Positions 17,174-29,600 of a stretch of 64,000 nt of DNA are shown here, piece after piece. The notes beneath the pieces were generated by a model that saw nothing but the letters and a program-made list of their open reading frames with translations, was not told where the DNA came from and ran no database searches. Each line of letters begins with the position of its first letter. Position 1 is the first letter of the stretch. A program made the position numbers and the translations under genes. The DNA is taken from NCBI RefSeq assembly GCF_001514125.1, contig NZ_KQ948559.1, positions 265,749 to 329,748 on the forward strand, written 5' to 3'. The stretch comes from Streptomyces longwoodensis (lineage in GTDB: Bacteria; Actinomycetota; Actinomycetes; Streptomycetales; Streptomycetaceae).

Positions 17174-18073
17174 CTACAGCCACCCGGCGAACTCCAGCAG
17201 CAGTTCCGCGTCCTTCGGACGGCCCACGCGCAGGGCCCGCGCGCCCGACTCGACCGCGCGGAACAGCGTCCAGCCCCGCAGCCGCTCCCGGTCGACCTCC
17301 AGGGACTCGGCGAGCTTCTTCACCCGCCGCCGCGTGATGGACGCCCCCGAGGACGAGGCGATCAGGTCCTCCACCCGGTCCCGCACCAGCCGCGCCAGGT
17401 CGAAGGCGCACTCGCCGACCACCGGGTCCGGGCCCACGGCCAGCCACGGGAACCGCTCCCCGGCGAGCACCTTGCTCTGCCGGAAGGTGCCGTGCAGCAG
17501 CAGGTCCTCCGGCGGCGCGGCCAGCAGTTCCTCCCGCGCGGCGAGCGCCGTACCCACCAGCGGGGCCAGCTCCGGCTCCCGGTCCGCGACCGCGCGCATC
17601 CCCTCCGCCTGCCGCCCGGTCCGCCCGGCCACCGTCTCGAAGGAGTGGCCCGCCGGCGGCTCCACCCACAGCCGCCGCAGCGTCCCCGCCGCCTCCAGCA
17701 GCGCCTTGGCCTCGGGCAGCGACCGCACCGACACGTCGGGGTGCAGCCGCTCCAGCACCAGCGCCCCGTCCCCGGCGGGCCCGTCGAGCAGCTCCACGGC
17801 GCCCAGCCCGCCCCAGTGGGCCAGCGCGGCCCGCTCCGCCTCCGGCCGGAACCGGGCCGGGGCCAGCTTCAGCACGGCCGGGGTGCCGTCCGCGCGGCGC
17901 ACCAGCGCCACCAGGCTGGAGCGGCCGCCCGGCACCTGCACGCGCTCGACGGTCAACTCGCGTAGAGCCGCGGCCTCGCGGACCGCCTCCGGCAGCTCCT
18001 CCAACCACGCGTCACCGTCCGGTGCGGTCTCCCCGAGTGCCCGCACCAGACGCTGCGGCGGTTCGAAAGCCAT
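17174..18073 (-). CDS. APH(6)/hydroxyurea phosphotransferase-like protein, catalytic residues missing
   Basis: The 299-residue protein has the fold signature of small-molecule kinases of the APH(6)/hydroxyurea phosphotransferase type: an N-lobe with AVLKLAP, a hinge LVLERL, and a C-lobe containing LLLHGTFRQSKVL and WLAVGPDPVVGECAFDLA. In active members the loop reads HGDxxxxN and the metal site IDPK. Here the catalytic Asp is T196, the Asn is K201 and the metal-binding Asp is G214. It is therefore probably a pseudokinase or binding protein rather than a phosphotransferase, while the surrounding fold is well kept. ATG at 18073. It is on the minus strand behind the DUF4439 and lipoprotein genes. 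Confidence 0.75.
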   Translation of the reverse strand: MAFEPPQRLVRALGETAPDGDAWLEELPEAVREAAALRELTVERVQVPGGRSSLVALVRRADGTPAVLKLAPARFRPEAERAALAHWGGLGAVELLDGPAGDGALVLERLHPDVSVRSLPEAKALLEAAGTLRRLWVEPPAGHSFETVAGRTGRQAEGMRAVADREPELAPLVGTALAAREELLAAPPEDLLLHGTFRQSKVLAGERFPWLAVGPDPVVGECAFDLARLVRDRVEDLIASSSGASITRRRVKKLAESLEVDRERLRGWTLFRAVESGARALRVGRPKDAELLLEFAGWL

Positions 18074-18101
18074 GCGCGAGTCGTTCCCTTCCTGCTCCTC
18101 G

Positions 18102-18599
18102 TCACACCGTCGGACGCGCCGTACCGGACACCGGCGGCGACACCGACGGCCCGGCGTCCCCCGTGTCCGTGCCCGCCCGTTCGGCGAGCCCAGGGAAGGC
18201 TACGCTGCCGCCGCGCCAGCGCACGGCCCGCACCGCGGCCTCCCGGAGCGCCCCGGCGGCCTCCCGGCGCCGCGCGCCCGTCGTGGCCCGCACCAGGTCG
18301 GAGTAGACCCCGGCCACGCGGTCCTCCAGCTCCGCCGCGAGCCGTACGGCCGTGGGGGCGTCCGGCACCGCGAACGGCAGCGCGTAGGCGGCGCCGGCCG
18401 CCACCGGCTCGGTCCCCAGGCCGCGCACCTCCCGGGCCAGCGCGTCCCGGCGCGCCCGGTGCGCGTCGTACGCGGCCCGGGCCTCGGTGCGGCGCCCCTC
18501 GGCGATCCGGCCGCCGACGACGCCGTAGCCGTACACGGCCGCGTGCTCGGCGGCCAGCGCCGCCTGGAGCGCCCGGAGGGCCTGCTCGTCCCGCTTCAC
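18102..18599 (-). CDS. DUF4439 ferritin-like domain protein
   Basis: This 165-residue protein is helical and begins with ALQAALAAEHAAVYGYGVVG, with another Glu-containing helix AAELEDRVAGVYSDLV, matching ferritin-like DUF4439 proteins. No function is established for them. Its GTG start at 18599 overlaps the stop of the upstream lipoprotein gene by four bases (GTGA), so the two are translated together and may work together at the membrane. The long open frame extending upstream to 19232 is a shadow of the lipoprotein gene. Confidence 0.8.
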   Translation of the reverse strand: MKRDEQALRALQAALAAEHAAVYGYGVVGGRIAEGRRTEARAAYDAHRARRDALAREVRGLGTEPVAAGAAYALPFAVPDAPTAVRLAAELEDRVAGVYSDLVRATTGARRREAAGALREAAVRAVRWRGGSVAFPGLAERAGTDTGDAGPSVSPPVSGTARPTV

Positions 18600-19234
18600 T
18601 TCGCCCCCTCGGTCAGCAGGTACACGTGCGCGGCGCCGGCCGCCGCCACCGACGCCAGCAGCCGTGCCTGCTCGCCCGGCACGCCGAGCAGCTGCGTGGT
18701 CCGGGCGTCCGCCAGCGTCCGCTCGGCGGCGGCCAGCCCGGCGAGCGCGGCCCGGGGATCGGCCGGCACGGCGGCGGCCGACGGCTGCCCGGCGGCCGGT
18801 CCCGAGGCGGTCGCCGACGCCGACGGCGAGGCCCCGGCCGACGACGGTGCCGTGGGGGAGGCCCCCGCCGACGACGGTGCCGAGGGGGAGGCGGCCGCCC
18901 GGGCGCCCCCGAACGCCTCCACGTGCCGCAGCACCTCCGCCCGCAGCGGCGCCAGCCGCACCGCGAGCGCCGGGTGCACGGCGAGGACGGCGTCGTAACG
19001 GTCCAGCAGGGCCGCGCTGTCCCGCGCCGCACGCGCGCGTGAGCGCTCGGCCGCCGACGAGGTGCCGCCGTCGCGCTCCGCGCGCGAGGTGTCGTCGGCG
19101 TCCGACGAGCAGCCCGTCAGCAGGGCGGCCCCGGCGGCCGAGGCGAGCAGGGATCTTCTGCGCGGTCCCGGGGACCTGCGCGGCGGTGGGGGGTACGGCA
19201 CGGCGGACGTCCTCGGGAGCTCGTACGAACACAC
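18596..19234 (-). CDS. Putative lipoprotein with Ala/Ser/Pro repeat
   Basis: The 212-residue product has a signal peptide with a twin-arginine-like stretch (PRRRSLLASAAGAALLTGC) ending in a lipobox (LLTGC), so it is a membrane-anchored exported lipoprotein, possibly via Tat. The middle holds a short repeated SAGASP low-complexity segment (about residues 113-145) flanked by two predicted helical parts. The GTG at 19234 is the first start in frame; a start nearer the arginines is possible. It is coupled to the DUF4439 gene. No function is recognised. Confidence 0.72.
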   Translation of the reverse strand: MCSYELPRTSAVPYPPPPRRSPGPRRRSLLASAAGAALLTGCSSDADDTSRAERDGGTSSAAERSRARAARDSAALLDRYDAVLAVHPALAVRLAPLRAEVLRHVEAFGGARAAASPSAPSSAGASPTAPSSAGASPSASATASGPAAGQPSAAAVPADPRAALAGLAAAERTLADARTTQLLGVPGEQARLLASVAAAGAAHVYLLTEGAK

Positions 19235-19447
19235 GGGCGGGAGGTCACCCCGCCGTGATCACGGTACCCGCGCACCCCCGCGCGGTACGGCACCGGCTCG
19301 GCACCTCCCTCCGACCGGCCCACGGGCCCGCCGGGCACGGGCGCCGGACCGCCGGAGGCAGGACGCATCACTCCCCGCGACCGGATACCCTTTGACCAGA
19401 CACGCGCCCCATCCCACAACAGCACACGCGGCCGAGGAGTCACCCGG

Positions 19448-19945
19448 ATGAGCACCACCCAGAGCGAGAGGCTGCGAGAGCTGCTGGAGCCCCTCGTCAC
19501 CTCCCAGGGGCTGGACCTCGAAGAGGTCGCCGTGGACTCCGTCGGACGCAAGCGGGTGCTGCGGGTGGTCGTCGACTCGGACGCCGGGCCCGACATGGAC
19601 CGGATCGCCGATGTGAGCCGCGCGCTCTCGGCGAAGCTGGACGAGACGGACGCGATGGGCGACGGCGAGTACGACCTGGAGGTCGGCACCCCGGGCGCGG
19701 AGCGCCTCCTCACCGAGCACCGGCACTACGTGCGCGCCACGGGCCGGCTCGTGAAGTTCCAGCTGGCCGAGGGCGGCGACCTGGTCGCCAGGATCCTGAC
19801 GGTCGACGACGAGGGACTGGACGTCGAGGTCCCCGGTGTGAAGGGCCGCCGGGCCACCGGCCGCCGGCTCGCCTTCCCGGAGATCGCCAGGGCGCGCGTG
19901 CAGGTCGAGTTCAACCGCAAGGACAAGAAGGAAGAGGAGGCGTAG
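19448..19945 (+). CDS. rimP: Ribosome maturation factor RimP
   Basis: RimP assists 30S subunit maturation. The 165-residue protein shows the N-terminal alpha-beta domain (SQGLDLEEVAVD, VVVDSDAGPDMDRIADVSRAL) and the typical junction DLEVGTPGAERLLT before the C-terminal SH3-like domain, with a Lys/Glu-rich tail. The ATG at 19448 follows GGAGTCACCCGG. It is the first gene of the conserved rimP-nusA-ylxR-infB operon and ends 2 nt before the nusA start. The 213-nt upstream region must hold the operon promoter; I see no clear consensus in it. Confidence 0.95.
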   Translation: MSTTQSERLRELLEPLVTSQGLDLEEVAVDSVGRKRVLRVVVDSDAGPDMDRIADVSRALSAKLDETDAMGDGEYDLEVGTPGAERLLTEHRHYVRATGRLVKFQLAEGGDLVARILTVDDEGLDVEVPGVKGRRATGRRLAFPEIARARVQVEFNRKDKKEEEA

Positions 19946-19947
19946 CC

Positions 19948-20946
19948 GTGGACATCGACATGAGCGCCCTGCGGGGCCTGGTGCGGGAGAAGGAGATCTC
20001 CTTCGACCTGCTGGTCGAGGCGATCGAGTCGGCCCTCCTCATCGCCTACCACCGGACCGACGGGAGCCGCCGGCACGCGCGGGTGCAGCTCGACCGGGAG
20101 ACCGGCCACGTGACCGTGTGGGCGAAGGAGGACCCCGACGACCTCGAGGAGGGCCAGGAGCCCCGCGAGTTCGACGACACCCCGTCCGGCTTCGGCCGGA
20201 TCGCCGCGACCACCGCCAAGCAGGTCATCCTGCAGCGGCTGCGCGACGCCGAGGACGACGCGACGCTCGGTGAGTACGCCGGCCGCGAGGGCGACATCGT
20301 CACCGGTGTGGTCCAGCAGGGCCGCGACCCGAAGAACGTGCTCGTGGACATCGGCCGGCTGGAGGCCATCCTGCCGGTGCAGGAGCAGGTCCCGGGCGAG
20401 ACGTACCCGCACGGCCTGCGGCTGCGGTCGTACGTCGTCCGGGTGGCGAAGGGCGTGCGCGGCCCGTCGGTCACCCTGTCGCGCACCCACCCCAACCTGG
20501 TGAAGAAGCTGTTCGCCCTGGAGGTGCCGGAGATCGCCGACGGCTCCGTGGAGATCGCCGCGATCGCCCGCGAGGCCGGCCACCGCACCAAGATCGCCGT
20601 CCGGTCCACCCGTTCGGGCCTGAACGCCAAGGGCGCCTGCATCGGCCCCATGGGCGGCCGGGTGCGCAACGTGATGGGCGAGCTGAACGGCGAGAAGATC
20701 GACATCGTGGACTGGTCGGACGACCCGGCCGAGATGGTGGCGAACGCCCTGTCGCCCGCCCGGGTGTCCAAGGTCGAGGTCGTCGACCTGGCCTCCCGCT
20801 CCGCCCGGGTCACCGTGCCGGACTACCAGCTGTCGCTGGCGATCGGCAAGGAGGGGCAGAACGCCCGCCTCGCCGCCCGTCTCACCGGCTGGCGCATCGA
20901 CATCCGGCCCGACACCGAGCAGGCCGGCGGCGCGGGCGAGGAATAG
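19948..20946 (+). CDS. nusA: Transcription termination/antitermination factor NusA
   Basis: NusA binds RNA polymerase and nascent RNA to modulate pausing, termination and antitermination. The 332-residue protein has the N-terminal polymerase-binding domain, an S1 domain (about 110-180, GDIVTGVVQQGRDPKNVLVD) and two KH domains (about 185-320, including KGACIGPMGGRVRNVM and LAIGKEGQNARLAARLTGW). It lacks the C-terminal acidic repeats of E. coli NusA, as expected for actinobacteria. The GTG start at 19948 lies 2 nt after rimP. Confidence 0.97.
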   Translation: MDIDMSALRGLVREKEISFDLLVEAIESALLIAYHRTDGSRRHARVQLDRETGHVTVWAKEDPDDLEEGQEPREFDDTPSGFGRIAATTAKQVILQRLRDAEDDATLGEYAGREGDIVTGVVQQGRDPKNVLVDIGRLEAILPVQEQVPGETYPHGLRLRSYVVRVAKGVRGPSVTLSRTHPNLVKKLFALEVPEIADGSVEIAAIAREAGHRTKIAVRSTRSGLNAKGACIGPMGGRVRNVMGELNGEKIDIVDWSDDPAEMVANALSPARVSKVEVVDLASRSARVTVPDYQLSLAIGKEGQNARLAARLTGWRIDIRPDTEQAGGAGEE

Positions 20947-21036
20947 ATCCAAGCCGCGAGCCGCTAGGAATACGACAACAGCCGTTCGATCTTTGCCCCA
21001 AAGGGGTGAGGTCGGTACGGGGAGGTAGACTAAACA

Positions 21037-21333
21037 GTGTCTGGCCGGACGCCCGCCCGAGCATGCCCGGAACGCACCTGTGTGGGGTGCCGGGAGCGAG
21101 CGGCCAAAACTGATCTGCTGCGCATCGTGGCGGTCGGGGACGCGTGCGTCCCCGATCCTCGCGGTACGCTGCCCGGCCGGGGTGCCTATGTGCACCCCGC
21201 CCTGGTCTGTCTCGACCAGGCGGTACGCCGCCGGGCGTTCCCGCGGGCACTGCGCGTCCCGGGACCGCTCGACACAAAGGCGTTGCGTCAACACGTCGAG
21301 CAGACGACCGTTGCCGAGCAGGCAACACCGTAA
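21037..21333 (+). CDS. ylxR: YlxR family (DUF448) RNA-binding protein
   Basis: The 98-residue protein contains the diagnostic CVGCRERAAKTDLLRI near its N-terminus and GRGAYVHPALVCLDQAV. YlxR proteins are small nucleic-acid binders conserved between nusA and infB; their exact role is not settled, with links to RNase P and to transcription reported in Bacillus. The GTG start at 21037 follows GGGGAGG at about 12-nt spacing. A 90-nt gap separates it from nusA. Confidence 0.92.
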   Translation: MSGRTPARACPERTCVGCRERAAKTDLLRIVAVGDACVPDPRGTLPGRGAYVHPALVCLDQAVRRRAFPRALRVPGPLDTKALRQHVEQTTVAEQATP

Positions 21334-21479
21334 GGAGTGTCGTGCGGAACCCCGCGCGGCCCAGGTACCTCGCGAGTCGAAAGCAGGTCGAGATTGCGAT
21401 GAGCACTCGATGAGTACGCGATGAGTACGCCCATGAACTAGCGACGGTCCGGACGCAACCCGGACCTCAAAGGAGCGAA

Positions 21480-24572
<3,093 letters not shown>

Positions 24573-24599
24573 GCGCCCGGGCTTCCGGGACGGTCCGGT

Positions 24600-24643
24600 C
24601 CGGGGCCGGTCGACGGAGAGTAATTTCCGTCGATCGGCCCCGG
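24600..24643 (+). terminator. Strong hairpin after infB
   Basis: CCGGGGCCGGTCGACGGA pairs with TCCGTCGATCGGCCCCGG (one mismatch in 18) around an AT-rich loop, 28 nt after the stop. Confidence 0.8.
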
Positions 24644-24725
24644 CCGTTCGTTGTACGGTGCTGGTGTCCCCGCCGATCGTTCGGCGGGCCCCTCCATCCC
24701 GTACCGGCGGGTCATCCGGACACAC

Positions 24726-25019
24726 ATGTATGTGGGGACCCTGTCCTTCGACCTCCTGCTCGGCGACGTACGGTCGCTGAAGGAGAAGCGCTCCGTCGTC
24801 CGCCCGATCGTCGCCGAGCTCCAGCGCAAGTACGCGGTGAGCGCCGCCGAGGTGGACCACCTGGACCTCCATCGCAGGGCCGGCATCGGCCTGGCGGTGG
24901 TGGCCGGCGACGCGGGGCACGTGACCGACGTGCTGGACCGGTGCGAACGGCTGGTCGCCGGGCGCCCCGAGGTGGAGCTGCTCTCGGTGAGGCGCAAGTT
25001 CCACGGCGACGACGACTGA
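24726..25019 (+). CDS. DUF503 (YlxP-like) protein
   Basis: This 97-residue protein starts MYVGTLSFDLLLGDVRSLKEKRS, the signature of the DUF503 family found beside infB and rbfA in Gram-positive bacteria. The fold is a small alpha-beta domain; the function is not established, though the location suggests ribosome biogenesis. The ATG at 24726 is chosen because the family motif begins there; the open frame upstream has no conserved sequence. It ends 37 nt before rbfA. Confidence 0.88.
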   Translation: MYVGTLSFDLLLGDVRSLKEKRSVVRPIVAELQRKYAVSAAEVDHLDLHRRAGIGLAVVAGDAGHVTDVLDRCERLVAGRPEVELLSVRRKFHGDDD

Positions 25020-25056
25020 CTGTGCAACACGGAAAAGAAAGAACGGGAGACGACCA

Positions 25057-25506
25057 GTGGCCGACAACGCGCGGGCTAAGAGGCTGGCGGACCTCATCCG
25101 AGAGGTGGTGGCCCAGAAGCTGGTGCGCGGGATCAAGGATCCGCGCCTCGGCTCGCACGTCACCATCACGGACACCCGGGTCACGGGTGACCTCAGGGAG
25201 GCGACCGTCTTCTACACGGTGTACGGGGGCGAGGAGGAGCGGGCGGCCGCGGCCGCGGGCCTGGAGAGCGCCAAGGGCATCCTGCGCTCCGAGGTCGGCC
25301 GCGCGGCCGGCGTGAAGTTCACGCCCACGCTCGCCTTCGTCGCCGACGCCCTGCCGGACAACGCCCGCACCATCGAGGACCTCCTCGACCGGGCGCGCCA
25401 GTCCGACCAGCAGGTGCGCGAGGCGTCCGCGGGCGCCCGGTACGCCGGCGAGGCCGACCCCTACCGCAAGCCCGGTGACGACGAGACGGACGACACCACC
25501 GAATGA
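25057..25506 (+). CDS. rbfA: 30S ribosome-binding factor RbfA
   Basis: RbfA is a KH-fold assembly factor that binds late 30S precursors near 16S helix 1. The 149-residue protein contains the typical RAKRLADLIREVVAQKL start, the VTITDTRVTGDLREATVFYTVYG core and the KFTPTLAFVAD strand, followed by a charged disordered tail. The GTG start at 25057 is preceded by GGGAGACGACCA. The stop overlaps truB (ATGA), so the two are coupled. Confidence 0.96.
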   Translation: MADNARAKRLADLIREVVAQKLVRGIKDPRLGSHVTITDTRVTGDLREATVFYTVYGGEEERAAAAAGLESAKGILRSEVGRAAGVKFTPTLAFVADALPDNARTIEDLLDRARQSDQQVREASAGARYAGEADPYRKPGDDETDDTTE

Positions 25507-26408
25507 ACCGCAGGACCACCGCGCCCGACGGCCTCGTCATCGTCGACAAGCCGTCGGGCTTCACTTCGCACGACGTCGTGGCCAAGATGCGCGGCATCGC
25601 CCGCACCCGCCGCGTCGGCCACGCCGGCACCCTCGACCCGATGGCGACGGGCGTCCTCGTCCTCGGCGTGGAGCGGGCCACCAAGCTCCTCGGGCACCTC
25701 GCCCTCACCGAGAAGGAGTACCTGGGCACCATCCGTCTCGGCCAGACGACCCTGACGGACGACGCCGAGGGCGAGATCACCGCCCGCGCCGACGCCTCCC
25801 GGGTCACCCGGGACGCCATCGACGCCGGCATCGCCAAGCTCAGCGGCGCCATCATGCAGGTCCCGTCCAAGGTCAGCGCCATCAAGATCGACGGCGTGCG
25901 GTCGTACAAGCGGGCCCGCGAGGGCGAGGACTTCGAGATCCCCGCCCGGCCGGTGACCATCTCCTCCTTCACGGTGCACGACGTCCGCGACGCCGTCGCC
26001 GAGGACGGCACCCCCGTCCTCGACCTGGTCGTCTCGGTCGTCTGCTCCTCCGGCACCTACATCCGGGCCCTGGCCCGCGACCTCGGCGCCGACCTGGGCA
26101 CCGGCGGCCACCTGACGGCCCTGCGCCGCACCCGCGTCGGCCCCTACGGGCTGGACGCGGCCCGGACGCTGGACCAGCTCCAGGAGGAGCTGACGGTGAT
26201 GCCGGTCGCCGAGGCCGCCGCCGCGGCCTTCACCCGCTGGGACGTCGACGCCCAGCGCGCCCGGCTGCTCACCAATGGCGTCCGCCTGGAGATGCCCGAG
26301 GAGTACGCGGGCGCCGGCCCGGTCGCCGTCTTCGACCCCGAGGGCCGCTTCCTGGCGCTGGTCGAGGAACAGAAGGGCAAGGCCAAGAGCCTGGCCGTGC
26401 TGGCCTGA
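25503..26408 (+). CDS. truB: tRNA pseudouridine(55) synthase TruB
   Basis: TruB makes pseudouridine 55 in the T-loop of tRNAs. The 301-residue protein has the substrate loop and catalytic Asp in RRVGHAGTLDPMATGVL, KEYLGTIRLGQ and the CSSGTYIRALARDLG motif, with a C-terminal PUA-like part. The ATG overlaps the rbfA stop. It is followed by a 14-bp perfect hairpin, so the large gene downstream is probably transcribed separately. Confidence 0.97.
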   Translation: MNRRTTAPDGLVIVDKPSGFTSHDVVAKMRGIARTRRVGHAGTLDPMATGVLVLGVERATKLLGHLALTEKEYLGTIRLGQTTLTDDAEGEITARADASRVTRDAIDAGIAKLSGAIMQVPSKVSAIKIDGVRSYKRAREGEDFEIPARPVTISSFTVHDVRDAVAEDGTPVLDLVVSVVCSSGTYIRALARDLGADLGTGGHLTALRRTRVGPYGLDAARTLDQLQEELTVMPVAEAAAAAFTRWDVDAQRARLLTNGVRLEMPEEYAGAGPVAVFDPEGRFLALVEEQKGKAKSLAVLA

Positions 26409-26448
26409 ACCGCACGCCGGGCCGCACGCCCGGACGGGGTCCGCTCCC

Positions 26449-26491
26449 CCGTGGAGCGGCGGACACGGGGTGCGCCCCCGCCGCTCCACGG
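26449..26491 (+). terminator. Perfect 14-bp hairpin after truB
   Basis: CCGTGGAGCGGCGG pairs exactly with CCGCCGCTCCACGG around a 15-nt loop. Confidence 0.8.
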
Positions 26492-26675
26492 TCCCCCCTC
26501 GGTTCCCCCACACCCAGGGTCTGTCCAAGTGCCCCAGCACCTTCACCCGCCCGGGCGGGCGCTCGGAGTGAACCGAGGGAGCGCAGGGGGGCGCGTTCGC
26601 CGGCCGCCCTGTCCCGCTGATCGTTTCCCGCCTACCGTCGAGGACGAGTACGCGGGCGTGGCGGGAGGTACGACG

Positions 26676-29600
26676 ATGACGGCAGCCGTCCCACTCCCCG
26701 ACGCCGCCCTGGTCCGCGTCCGGGACCTCGCCGGCCGCCCCCGTGGCGCCGGCTTCGTCGCCGACCACCACGGCACCGTCGTCACCAGCCACGAAGCGGT
26801 CGACGGACTGCCCCGGCTGGTCCTTCTCACCGCCGACGACCGCACCGTCGAGGTCGCCGCGGACGCGGTCACCCCCCTCCCCGAGCAGGACCTCGCCCTG
26901 ATCCGCACCGAGGGCCTGGACGCGCCCCCGCTGCCGGTCACCGCCCGCGACCGGGTCGACGCCGGCACCTACGTACGGCTCCTCGCCGGCTGCTGGCGCG
27001 AGGCGCGCGTCCTGGCGTCGGCCTCCGTGACGTACACCGCCACCGACCGCGTCCACGTCGTCGAGGACGTGCTGGAACTGGCGATCGGCACGGCCGGCCG
27101 GGACGCGCTGCGCCTCGGCGGGGGAGCGGCCGGCGGCCCGGTCCTCGACGCGCGCACCGGCGCCGTGGTGGGCGTCGTCGGCACCGCCCTGCGGTCGGGC
27201 CACAGCGAGACCGGCTTCGCCGTGCCGCTGCGCCCCGCGACCGGCCCACTCGCCGACCTGCTCGCCCGCAACGCCGCGACCGTCCCGGCGTACGGCGCGG
27301 ACCTCGGTCTCGCGGGCGTCCTGGAACTCACCGCCACCGCCCTCGGCTCCGACGGCCCGCCCGGCACGCTCCCCGGCCACCCGGCCGCCGGACGCCCGGA
27401 CCCCGTCGAGCGCCCGGCCGTGCGGAACGAGGTGGCCGCCTTCCTGGCCGGCGACACCCCGGTCCTCGCCCTCGTCGGCCGGCCCGGCAGCGGCCGTACG
27501 ACGGAACTCGCGGCGCTCGCCGCCCGGCGCGCCCGGGGCGCGGAACCCGCCCCCACGCTGTGGCTGCGCGGCGCCGACCTGGAGCCCGCGGACACCTCGC
27601 TCGCCGACGCCGCGCGCCGCGCCCTCGCCCGGGCCGCCCGGGTCGTGGCCGCGTCGCACGGGACGACCCCAGCGGACCTCGGCGACCTCGGCCCGGACCG
27701 CCTGGCCCGGCTGGCGACGGCGTCCGGCCGCCCGCTCCTGCTGGTCCTCGACGGCCCCGAGGAGATGCCCCCGGCCCTCCGCCCGGCCGACTGGACCCGC
27801 GCCACCGCGCGCTGGCTGGAGGAGACGGGGGCACGGCTGGTGCTGGGCTGCGGACCGGAGTACTGGGAGGCAGCGGGGACGGAATTCCCGCGGGGGATGC
27901 TGCACGGCGGTGCCCGGCACCCCGTTCCCCATGTGCCCTTGCCCGACCTCACGCCCGAGGAGGCTGCCCTGGCCCGCACCCGCCACGGCATCCCCGACGG
28001 CGCCCTGGGCGACGCCGACACCCGCCACCCCCTCACCCTGCGGCTGCTCTCCGAGGTCCTGACGGCCCTGCCCGACGGCTCCTGCCCGCCCGGCCCCCTC
28101 GACCGGGACGACGTGTTCGCGGCCCACCTCGACCTGATGTGCCTGCGGGTCGCCGTGCGCCTCGCCGCGGAGAACCGCCTGCGCGGCACGGCCGTGCGCC
28201 GCCTCGCCGCCCGGGTGGCCGGACAGGTCCACGAAGCCGCCCGGCGCAGCCTCGGTCCCGGACAGGGCGCGCTGGACCGGGAGACGTTCGAGGCGGGGTT
28301 TGCCTGGGGCCCGGCCCCCGCCCGTCTGGGCGGCGGCACCGGCTGGGCGTCCGCCGTCCTCACCGAGGGCCTGCTCGTGCCCGCCGGCAGCGGCTACCGC
28401 TTCGCCCACCAGGACCTCGCCGACTGGATCCAGGGCCTCCACCTCGACCTCGACGGCGCCCTGCATGCCCTGGTCCACCGTCCCCGCGTCCAGGAGGAGG
28501 ACGACGGGCCCGGATCCGACCCGGTGCCGGTCCCGCACCACCGGATCGGCCCGGTGACCGAGGCGCTGCTGCACCTCGCCCGCCAGCACGGGCCGGGCGC
28601 CCTCGCCGAGCGGCTGCGCGACCTGGTCCACGCGACGGACGCCGACCCCGGGGGCTGGTGGGCACCCCGCCTGCTCGCCCACACCCTGCGCCGCGTCCCG
28701 GACGCGACGCCGTACACCGACGTCCTGCGGCTGCTGGCGGACCGTACGGCGGCGGTCCGGGGGCGGTGCGAGGGAGCGGGGGAGGGGGAGTGTGACGCGG
28801 CCGACGCGACGGACTCGGCCGACGGGATCGACGTACGACCGCCGTCGTGGCCCGACGCGTTCGGGCCCGCCTTCTGGGCCGGGCTGCGGCTCCCCTTGGA
28901 GACCCGCCTGGACCTCCTGCGCCGGCTCGTCCTCGCCGACCCCGCCCCGGACACCGACGCACCCCGCTACCTGGACGGCGTGGCCGCGCTCCTCGCCACC
29001 GCGCCCACCGCCGTGGCCGCGCAGCTCACCCGCTGGTTCGACGACGAGCGCCCGCTGCCCGCCACGCCGCACGCCACCGTCGCGAGGGCCGCGCAGGCCC
29101 TGCTGCACACCCACCGGCACCGGGCCCTGGACGACCTCACCGAGGTCCTGGCCGACTGCGCGCACCGCCGGGCCGACGAGCTGCTCGACGCGCTGGCCGA
29201 GGAGGAGCCGTCCGCGCTGTGCCGGGCCGTCGACCGGTGGGCGCACGACGAGCGGCCCGCGCGCCGGGTGGCCGTGGTGACGTACGGACTGCGCGCCGCC
29301 CCGCACGTCCGCACCGACGCCGACCGCGACCTGCTGTGCCACGCCGCCCTCGCCCTGCTCTCCCGCCCCGCCGACGCCGCCCTGCACGGCGGCGCGCTGG
29401 GCCTGCTCGTACGGGACCCGCGCACCCGCGCCCGCCACCTCCCGCAGGCCGTCGAGCACTTCCTGACGGGCGATCCGCAGCTGCCGCCGAGCGCGCTGCT
29501 CGCCGCCCTGGACACCCACCCCGAGCCGGTGCTCGACACCGTCCGGGCGCGGCTGCGACACCGCGACGCCGACCCCGGCCGGCTGCTGTGCGACCTGATC

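Noticed and set aside
26451..26675. Upstream extension of the pseudoprotease-NTPase gene
   Set aside because: The first codons cross the truB terminator hairpin and lack a ribosome site; ATG 26676 has GGGAGG.
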